NCBI GenBank assembly: GCA_002868985.1
Contig: PKTV01000056.1
Span: 1 to 7,974 of the forward strand
Direction: 5' to 3'
From: Desulfobacteraceae bacterium
Lineage (GTDB): Bacteria > Desulfobacterota > Desulfobacteria > Desulfobacterales > UBA11574
DNA length: 7,974 bases
The notes under the pieces were generated by a model. It worked only from the letters and a program-made list of their open reading frames with translations, did no database searches and was not told where the DNA came from. Position numbers and translations under genes: made by a program. The stretch's first letter is position 1. Every line of letters starts with the position of its first letter. Positions 1 to 4,683 of this stretch are shown in pieces.

Positions 1-183
1 GCCGGGTAATAGATAATCAGCAATAACAACGTCCGGATTAATCTCATCGAGCCTTTCGAGACAATCGGTTGCCTCCTGAAAATAATGGATCGAAGCGTCT
101 GGGTAGGCTTTTATGATAGCCCGTTGTATGAGTTGAAAGTGTGCATCCTCATCTTCAATAATTACAAGCTTCAATTGTTCCAT
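1..183 (-). CDS. Response regulator receiver domain protein (5' part only, runs off the window edge)
   Basis: The first 61 residues form the N-terminal half of a CheY-like receiver domain. Visible hallmarks are a hydrophobic first beta strand (LKLVII, residues 4-9) followed by the acidic residues E10 and D11 that help bind Mg2+, and a third strand (DVVIADYLLPG, residues 51-61) in which D56 sits at the phosphoacceptor position. In the family, a partner histidine kinase phosphorylates this Asp. The ATG at 181-183 is preceded by AAGGA with an 8-base spacer, which supports the start. The rest lies outside the window, so it is unknown whether this is a single-domain regulator or one with an output domain. 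It lies downstream of iorB on the same strand, 131 bases away. It has its own ribosome binding site, and I see no evidence of a functional link with iorAB. Confidence 0.85.
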   Translation of the reverse strand, partial: MEQLKLVIIEDEDAHFQLIQRAIIKAYPDASIHYFQEATDCLERLDEINPDVVIADYLLPG

Positions 184-191
184 TTCGGTAA

Positions 192-196
192 TCCTT
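192..196 (-). promoter_or_regulatory. Ribosome binding site of the response regulator gene
   Basis: On the minus strand AAGGA lies 8 bases before the ATG at 183. This spacing is normal for a Shine-Dalgarno site and supports that start codon for the truncated regulator gene. Confidence 0.6.
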
Positions 197-314
197 AAAG
201 CGTTACCATGATTAGAATTCCCTTTTGAAGGAGAATTAAATGAAAATTTTATTTCGCGTGCGGTATCCGGCTTAATTGCAATCTATAGAACCTGTCGATA
301 TGCAGCAGTAAATC

Positions 315-917
315 TCATCCAGATGCCAGTGAGTTTGCTGTCGAAAAACCAAGTTCGAAAGCCTTTAAGTTCGATTCCAAAAAGGCTTTTTTTGTTTTTG
401 TCTTGATGACTTCTTTGACTGTTTCTCTGGCCAAAGGAATCTTGCCGGTCTGAATCAGAGCACCCAATAGTACCATATTAACGGACAGAACATTCCCGGC
501 TTCCCGTGCAAGAACTTCTGCATTAAAGGCGATAAGGTTCGCTGTCTTGGCTCTAATCAATGACTGCAAGTTTTTCAAATCTGGGTAAATCCCACTTCCA
601 ACAGTAACCGTAAATGGAGACATACGCGCCAAATTGGAAATGACGACCGTTCTGGAATTGCACTTGTTCAGGGCGCGAAGCGTTTCCGAAGGCTCAAATC
701 CGACCAGCACATCGGCTTCTCCATCTGAAATGATGGTACTTTTAGCATCTCCGAATACGATGCTCGATTCAACCACGCCCCCTCTTTGGGCCATGCCGTG
801 TATTTCACTCATACGAACCGGAACACCTGCAAGCAGTGCGGATTCTCCGATAACCTTTGAAGACAAAAGATTCCCCTGCCCTCCTACAGCCACTAAAATG
901 AGTCTTGTTGGTTTCAT
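315..917 (-). CDS. iorB: Indolepyruvate:ferredoxin oxidoreductase, beta subunit
   Basis: IorB is the smaller subunit of the cytoplasmic enzyme that converts indolepyruvate and related aryl pyruvates, with CoA, to aryl-acetyl-CoA and CO2 while reducing ferredoxin (EC 1.2.7.8). The 200-residue protein is a complete single-domain member of the pyruvate ferredoxin oxidoreductase gamma-type fold. It has the N-terminal glycine motif GGQG (residues 12-15), the family signature HGMAQRGG (residues 40-47) and the conserved NMVLLGAL stretch (residues 147-154). The length is normal for IorB. The ATG at 915-917 gives a standard family N-terminus (hydrophobic strand, then GGQG); its Shine-Dalgarno match is weak (GGACGGAA). 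It follows iorA on the same strand after an 85-base gap, the usual gene order. Identity is strong; which aryl pyruvate is preferred cannot be read from the sequence. Confidence 0.93.
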   Translation of the reverse strand: MKPTRLILVAVGGQGNLLSSKVIGESALLAGVPVRMSEIHGMAQRGGVVESSIVFGDAKSTIISDGEADVLVGFEPSETLRALNKCNSRTVVISNLARMSPFTVTVGSGIYPDLKNLQSLIRAKTANLIAFNAEVLAREAGNVLSVNMVLLGALIQTGKIPLARETVKEVIKTKTKKAFLESNLKAFELGFSTANSLASG

Positions 918-940
918 TGTATTTCCGTCCGATCTTAGTC

Positions 941-994
941 ATTTGAAACAAATCAGTTTTAAAGAAGCCTCAGGTATGATTAAATTTTTTAATC
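941..994 (-). repeat. Two small AT-rich inverted repeats between iorA and iorB
   Basis: The intercistronic spacer contains a perfect 7-base inverted repeat (GATTAAA at 978-984 and TTTAATC at 988-994, 3-base loop) just after the iorA stop. A 5-base one (ATTTG at 941-945, CAAAT at 949-953) lies closer to iorB. Neither is GC-rich or followed by a clear run of U in the mRNA, so they are not convincing terminators. They might act as weak mRNA-processing or stability hairpins, or be chance in AT-rich DNA. Confidence 0.35.
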
Positions 995-1002
995 CGTTGC
1001 CA

Positions 1003-2862
1003 TTATACGGCTTTATCCTTTAAAGGCAATATCGCATGTTCCGGGCAAATCTGAGCACAGATACTACAGCCCGAACAAAGAACCGGATCGATGTTAACCC
1101 TGTTCTTCTTGATAAAAAATGCAGGACATGCCAGGTCGTTGATGCAATCTCTGTGTCCTTTGCATTTTTCACTGACAAAAAAGGGTTTTCCTCGGGGTTT
1201 TTTCAGGGCTTTGGTAAACAATGTACATGGTTCTTGGGAAATAATCACCGAAACCCCTTTATACATAAGGGCTTCTTTGATGGTATCGACACTCTTTTTA
1301 ACCCGGTATGGCCGGATGATAGAAACATGTTTTACACCGACAGCCTTAACAATGTCTTCAATGGATACCCTGGCATATCCTTCAAAGTTCAGCGCTTTCA
1401 TATCCACCCCTGGATGGGGTTGATGGCCGGTCATGGCGGTGATGCCATTATCAAGAATAACCAGTGTAAAATTGTGATTGTTAAAGACCGCGTTGATCAA
1501 ACCGGGTATTCCGGTATGGAAGAAGGTGGAATCCCCGATAAAAGAGATGACTTTTTTGTTTGTAGCCTTTGAAAACCCGCATGATGTGCCCACGGAAGAT
1601 CCCATGCATATCAAAAAATCTCCTGTGGAGAGCGGCGGCATAAACCCCAGTGTATAGCAACCGATGTCTGTGGGGCAAATCGTTTCCATCCCTTTTGCTG
1701 CTTTTTGAACCGAATAAAACGTGGCCCTGTGGGAACACCCTGCACACAAGCTGGGGGGGCGCTGTGGAATTTCAGGAATGTCAGAAAGATCTACACCGGT
1801 CCGAGGTGTATAATCCACTCCGAAATATGCGGCGAGACATTCTCTGACAAGTGCGGGATTGTATTCGAAAAGACGCGAAAAAAGGGCATCATCCTTTCCC
1901 TTGATGGAAAGCGTCAGTCCTTCTTCCTGGGCAAATGCTTTGACCGTTTCTTCCATAAAAGGTTCACCCTCTTCTACGATCAGCACCTTTTCGCATGTTT
2001 TTAAAAAGTCTTGGATCAGAACCCGAGGCAATGGGTGTGAAAATCCGATGCGCAATATTCTCACGCTATTTTCGATATCCAGATCCTTTACAGCATCAAA
2101 AACGTAGTTGCAGCTCACACCATTGCATATAATTCCCCAGTCACCCTCTCCATATATTATATTGTATTCTGAATTTTCAGATATTTTTTCGGCTTTATCA
2201 AGCTTTTCAAGGAGTTTGGCATGCAAATTTCTAGAAACCGCAGGTACGGTAACATAGTTGAACGGATCTTTTTTAAAATCGCCTTTTGTTTTCGGTTCCC
2301 GTAGATCTCCCAAGGATACGATTTCGGTGGAATGGTTGATCCTCGTGGTCGTTCTAAATATAACAGGTAATTGCAGCTGCTCGGAAAGGTCGAACGCATC
2401 AACCATCATATCTTTTGCTTCCTGAGCCGAAGACGGCTCCAGCATGGGGAGACCGGACAGTTTGCTGTAATAACGGTTATCCTGCTCGTTCTGGCTGGAA
2501 AACATAAACGGATCGTCGGCAGTAACAATCACCAGGCCTCCTTTAACTCCGACATATGCCAGCGTCAACAGGGCATCTGCAGCAACATTCATCCCAACAT
2601 GCTTCATCACGCACATGCTGCGAACGCCGGAATTCGCAGTTGCAGCAGCCACTTCAAGAGCGACTTTTTCATTGGTACTGTATTCAAAATAAAGTTCGCT
2701 TTCCTGAGATATTTGGAAAAAGTTTAACGAAATTTCCGAAGACGGGGTCCCGGGATACGTGGTGGCCACTGCCACTCCGGCCTCAAGGCCGCCGCGAGCG
2801 ATGGCTTCGTTGCCTAAAAGCAGCATCTTTAAACCGGGTTGTCTGGTTAACAGTTTATGCAT
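1003..2862 (-). CDS. iorA: Indolepyruvate:ferredoxin oxidoreductase, alpha subunit
   Basis: IorA is the catalytic, thiamine diphosphate-dependent and iron-sulfur subunit that pairs with IorB. Numbered from the ATG at 2862 it has 619 residues. The N-terminal pyrimidine-binding part carries LLLGNEAIARG followed by YPGTPSSE (36-43). A middle domain follows, then the thiamine diphosphate-binding domain with CAGCSHR (373-379), GDSTFFHTGIPGLINAVFNN (443-462) and ILDN ahead of AMTGHQPHPG. The C-terminus is a ferredoxin-like domain. Its second motif is a normal CxxCxxCxxxCP (C596, C599, C602, C606). The first reads C567-x2-H570-x2-C573-x5-C579-P, with His where a Cys is usual. An upstream in-frame ATG at 2949 would add 29 residues. 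I prefer 2862 because it has AAGGA 7 bases upstream, matches the usual family N-terminus, and the 2949 codon lies only about 7 bases after the predicted transcription start. It is probably transcribed first in an iorA-iorB operon. Confidence 0.93.
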   Translation of the reverse strand: MHKLLTRQPGLKMLLLGNEAIARGGLEAGVAVATTYPGTPSSEISLNFFQISQESELYFEYSTNEKVALEVAAATANSGVRSMCVMKHVGMNVAADALLTLAYVGVKGGLVIVTADDPFMFSSQNEQDNRYYSKLSGLPMLEPSSAQEAKDMMVDAFDLSEQLQLPVIFRTTTRINHSTEIVSLGDLREPKTKGDFKKDPFNYVTVPAVSRNLHAKLLEKLDKAEKISENSEYNIIYGEGDWGIICNGVSCNYVFDAVKDLDIENSVRILRIGFSHPLPRVLIQDFLKTCEKVLIVEEGEPFMEETVKAFAQEEGLTLSIKGKDDALFSRLFEYNPALVRECLAAYFGVDYTPRTGVDLSDIPEIPQRPPSLCAGCSHRATFYSVQKAAKGMETICPTDIGCYTLGFMPPLSTGDFLICMGSSVGTSCGFSKATNKKVISFIGDSTFFHTGIPGLINAVFNNHNFTLVILDNGITAMTGHQPHPGVDMKALNFEGYARVSIEDIVKAVGVKHVSIIRPYRVKKSVDTIKEALMYKGVSVIISQEPCTLFTKALKKPRGKPFFVSEKCKGHRDCINDLACPAFFIKKNRVNIDPVLCSGCSICAQICPEHAILPLKDKAV

Positions 2863-2869
2863 AATTTTT

Positions 2870-2874
2870 TCCTT
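2870..2874 (-). promoter_or_regulatory. Ribosome binding site that decides the iorA start
   Basis: On the minus strand AAGGA lies 7 bases before the ATG at 2862, with a second purine-rich GAGGA just upstream. The alternative in-frame ATG at 2949 has no such site. This supports the shorter 619-residue protein. Confidence 0.65.
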
Positions 2875-2962
2875 GTCCTCTGAATATTCGTAAATAATAG
2901 GTATTGAAACATTTTCGAACCATAATAGCCTTCTTTTAATCTTTGGCATGCAAAATCAAGGT

Positions 2963-2990
2963 AATATACCAGCATCGCCAGCTATGTAAA
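2963..2990 (-). promoter_or_regulatory. Predicted sigma70-type promoter for iorAB
   Basis: Reading the minus strand, a -35 box TTTACA (2985-2990) and a -10 box TATATT (2963-2968) are separated by 16 bases; each matches its consensus at 5 of 6 positions. Transcription would start near 2956, giving a leader of about 94 bases before the iorA ATG at 2862. No operator palindrome or riboswitch is evident in this leader. Confidence 0.5.
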
Positions 2991-3025
2991 GAATTTTCTG
3001 TGAGCCGACAAGCAATTGAATAAAC

Positions 3026-3054
3026 TTTACAAATATTCTACCATGATGTATAGT
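3026..3054 (+). promoter_or_regulatory. Predicted sigma70-type promoter for rdgB
   Basis: A -35 box TTTACA (3026-3031) and a -10 box TATAGT (3049-3054) are separated by the ideal 17 bases, each matching consensus at 5 of 6 positions. The start of transcription would fall near 3061, leaving a leader of about 37 bases. It lies back-to-back with the iorA promoter, 36 bases between the two -35 boxes. Confidence 0.6.
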
Positions 3055-3097
3055 ATTTTACTTATTGAATTTTTGTCCACCTAAATGTGAGGTCTGA

Positions 3098-3721
3098 ATG
3101 CGACACCCGATAATTTTGGTTATTGCAACACGTAATAAAGGAAAAACACAAGAGATCAAGGCGCTTTTAAAAGATTTTCCAGTTGGCATTAAAAATCTTG
3201 ATGATTTTGGTCCAATTCCCCATTTGGAAGAAGATGGGGACACATTTGATGAAAATGCCTACAAAAAAGCAAGTTTTGCAGCCAGAGTCCTGGGGCTACC
3301 GGCACTGGCTGATGATTCAGGGCTGATTGTGGAAGCCCTGGACGGTGCACCCGGAATCCATTCTGCACGCTATGCCGGCGAAAATGCAACAGATGAACAA
3401 AGATATTTAAAACTGCTCGACGATATGAAAGGGAAATCAAACCGAAAGGCAGCCTTTGAATGCGTCATCTCCATCGCTGTTCCTACAGGCTCCGCCCTGA
3501 CTTATGAAGCCCGCTGCGAAGGCCTCATCACCACAGAACCTGCCGGTTCGAATGGATTCGGCTACGATCCGGTTTTCTTTTATGCACCCTTAAATAAAAC
3601 CTTTGCACAAATAACTATAAAAGAAAAAAACCGTATCAGCCACCGAGGGAAAGCACTCGCCGAATTCAAATCGGAATTTGATAAAGTGTTGACCTGGATC
3701 CGTCAACACATGCCTGTTTAA
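3098..3721 (+). CDS. rdgB: Non-canonical purine NTP pyrophosphatase (dITP/XTP pyrophosphatase, HAM1/RdgB family)
   Basis: This cytoplasmic house-cleaning enzyme hydrolyses deaminated purine nucleotides (dITP, ITP, XTP) to the monophosphate and pyrophosphate, keeping them out of DNA and RNA. The 207-residue protein is a full-length family member. It has the N-terminal nucleotide-binding signature ATRNKGKTQE (10-19), TFDENAYKKA (49-58), the catalytic ADDSGL (71-76, with D72 and D73 at the metal/base position), the GAPGIHSARYAG segment (83-94), GFGYDPVF (153-160) and the C-terminal SHRGKAL (181-187). The ATG at 3098 is preceded by GAGGT with a short 4-base spacer. No later start is possible without losing the signature. 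It has its own promoter, reads away from iorA, and is followed 128 bases later by the nitroreductase gene. Assignment is secure. Confidence 0.95.
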   Translation: MRHPIILVIATRNKGKTQEIKALLKDFPVGIKNLDDFGPIPHLEEDGDTFDENAYKKASFAARVLGLPALADDSGLIVEALDGAPGIHSARYAGENATDEQRYLKLLDDMKGKSNRKAAFECVISIAVPTGSALTYEARCEGLITTEPAGSNGFGYDPVFFYAPLNKTFAQITIKEKNRISHRGKALAEFKSEFDKVLTWIRQHMPV

Positions 3722-3849
3722 GAAAAACGTGATTGATGTTTTATTGTTATCTGCTAAAGTTTCGCACCTTTATTTCCGTAAATACCAATAGAGTATAGCT
3801 GTCCGGGAAACTTTTTAAGTTAATTTATTAAAAAAGGATAAAACGTTTT

Positions 3850-4428
3850 ATGATTGCAGACTTGATCAAAAAAAATAGGAGTTTCCGCAGATTTTACCAG
3901 GATCACGTCTTAGACCTCGAAACCTTAACAGATCTGGTTGATCTTGCAAGATTGTCGGCTTCAGCGGCAAATTTACAACCATTAAGATACATCCTTTCCG
4001 TTGATTCACAAAAAAATTCTCAAATTTTTTCATGTCTGGGCTGGGCAGGATACCTTAAGGACTGGAGTGGCCCGAAGGAAGGGGAAAGACCTTCGGGGTA
4101 TATCATCATTCTCAGTGATTTTGAAAAAGCCAATGATTTTGTTGGATACGACTGTGGTATTGCCAGTCAGAGTATTCTCTTAGGCGCAAGAGAAAAAGGG
4201 CTTGCCGGCTGCATGATCGCATCCGTAAAGCGCCAACAGCTTCGAAACTTGCTCGATATTGACGTTCGGTTTAAAATACTTCTTGTGATTGCAATCGGGA
4301 AACCCAAAGAAGAAGTTGTGATTGAAACCGTCGGCAGTGATAACCGTATCCGTTACTGGAGGGACAGCGCAGGCGTCCACCATGTACCCAAGAGAAATTT
4401 AGAGGATATCATTATTGATTCATACTAA
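3850..4428 (+). CDS. Nitroreductase-family flavoprotein (small FMN oxidoreductase)
   Basis: The 192-residue protein fits the single-domain nitroreductase fold, a dimeric FMN enzyme that usually oxidises NAD(P)H. Visible family marks are the N-terminal RSFRRF (10-15), whose arginines contact the FMN phosphate, and SASAANLQPLRY (36-47), the usual S-x2-N-x-QP FMN-binding segment. Further marks are the helix GIASQSILLGAREKGLAGCM (from about residue 103) and a GKP turn near residue 151, where the family has a G-x-P motif. There is no signal peptide or iron-sulfur cluster motif. The start ATG at 3850 has AAGGA at 3834-3838 with an 11-base spacer, slightly long. The substrate cannot be inferred: family members reduce nitro compounds, quinones, flavins or enones, or have biosynthetic roles. 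It may share the rdgB transcript; I found no convincing promoter in the 128-base gap. Confidence 0.85.
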   Translation: MIADLIKKNRSFRRFYQDHVLDLETLTDLVDLARLSASAANLQPLRYILSVDSQKNSQIFSCLGWAGYLKDWSGPKEGERPSGYIIILSDFEKANDFVGYDCGIASQSILLGAREKGLAGCMIASVKRQQLRNLLDIDVRFKILLVIAIGKPKEEVVIETVGSDNRIRYWRDSAGVHHVPKRNLEDIIIDSY

Positions 4429-4435
4429 CCTAGAC

Positions 4436-4470
4436 CGGACAAGCCAGTTGTAGCGTAGCGGACTTGTCCG
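4436..4470 (+). repeat. Inverted repeat 1 of the pckG upstream repeat cluster
   Basis: CGGACAAG (4436-4443) and CTTGTCCG (4463-4470) form a perfect 8-base stem around a 19-base loop that contains a tandem TAGCG TAGCG. It begins 7 bases after the nitroreductase stop. A terminator is unlikely because no T-run follows. The motif resembles short dispersed elements seen in other bacterial intergenic regions, which is from memory and was not searched. Confidence 0.5.
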
Positions 4471-4490
4471 CCTGTGCCGTGTGGCGGAAA

Positions 4491-4506
4491 TCCCGATTTA
4501 TCGGGG
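4491..4506 (+). repeat. Inverted repeat 2 of the pckG upstream repeat cluster
   Basis: CCCGAT (4492-4497) and ATCGGG (4500-4505) make a 6-base stem with a 2-base loop; in RNA a loop this tight would open the closing T-A pair. An outer T-G wobble (4491/4506) extends it. It sits between the two larger inverted repeats in the same spacer. Confidence 0.45.
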
Positions 4507-4530
4507 AACCGTAACTATTTGCCACCAAGG

Positions 4531-4579
4531 CACAAAGACCCGCCCGCCTCGCCTAAGGCGAAGCCGGCGGGTCTTTGTG
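4531..4579 (+). repeat. 49-base near-perfect palindrome (large hairpin) upstream of pckG
   Basis: Bases 4531-4544 (from CACAAAGACC) pair perfectly with 4566-4579 (to GTCTTTGTG). The pairing then continues inward to base 4554 with only two mismatches (4545/4565 and 4548/4562), so 22 of 24 positions are complementary around a centre at 4555. The core is very GC-rich compared with the AT-rich flanks. The plus strand is followed by A-rich rather than T-rich sequence, so it is not a typical intrinsic terminator. The outer flanks read GCCACCAAGG on the left and GGCGAG on the right, which looks like the edges of a mobile or dispersed repeat unit. Transcripts from an upstream gene into pckG would fold it into a strong stem. 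Confidence 0.7.
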
Positions 4580-4596
4580 GCGAGAAGAAAAAAATA

Positions 4597-4624
4597 TTGC
4601 TACAAAAAGCACAAAATTTACATT
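4597..4624 (+). promoter_or_regulatory. Weak candidate promoter for pckG-ampG
   Basis: TTGCTA (4597-4602) and TACATT (4619-4624), 16 bases apart, each match the sigma70 boxes at 4 of 6 positions. They lie in an AT-rich stretch just after the palindrome and about 55 bases before the gene. The match is poor, and the true promoter could lie elsewhere or within the repeat cluster. Confidence 0.22.
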
Positions 4625-4670
4625 AAGAAGCTAAATTATTCTGAAAAACTATCAAAAAATAGAACGAGAT

Positions 4671-4676
4671 AAGGAG
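4671..4676 (+). promoter_or_regulatory. Strong ribosome binding site of pckG
   Basis: AAGGAG lies 7 bases before the ATG at 4684, the best Shine-Dalgarno match in the window. It fixes the start and suggests efficient translation. Confidence 0.75.
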
Positions 4677-4683
4677 AATGTAG

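Noticed and set aside
634..1023. Plus-strand frame opposite iorB
   Set aside because: It lies antisense to a gene with clear family motifs and its translation shows low-complexity, non-family sequence.
3723..3743. AAAAAC...GTTTT inverted repeat after rdgB as a terminator
   Set aside because: The stem is only about five pairs, mostly A-T, with a 9-base loop, and the T-run is interrupted; too weak to call.
3773..3800. Promoter for the nitroreductase gene (TTTCCG and TATAGC)
   Set aside because: Both boxes match poorly and the spacing is only 15 bases.
4531..4590. The large palindrome as an intrinsic terminator for the nitroreductase gene
   Set aside because: The stem is strong, but on the plus strand it is followed by GCGAGAAGAAAAAAA rather than a run of T, and the minus-strand side also lacks a T-run after the stem.
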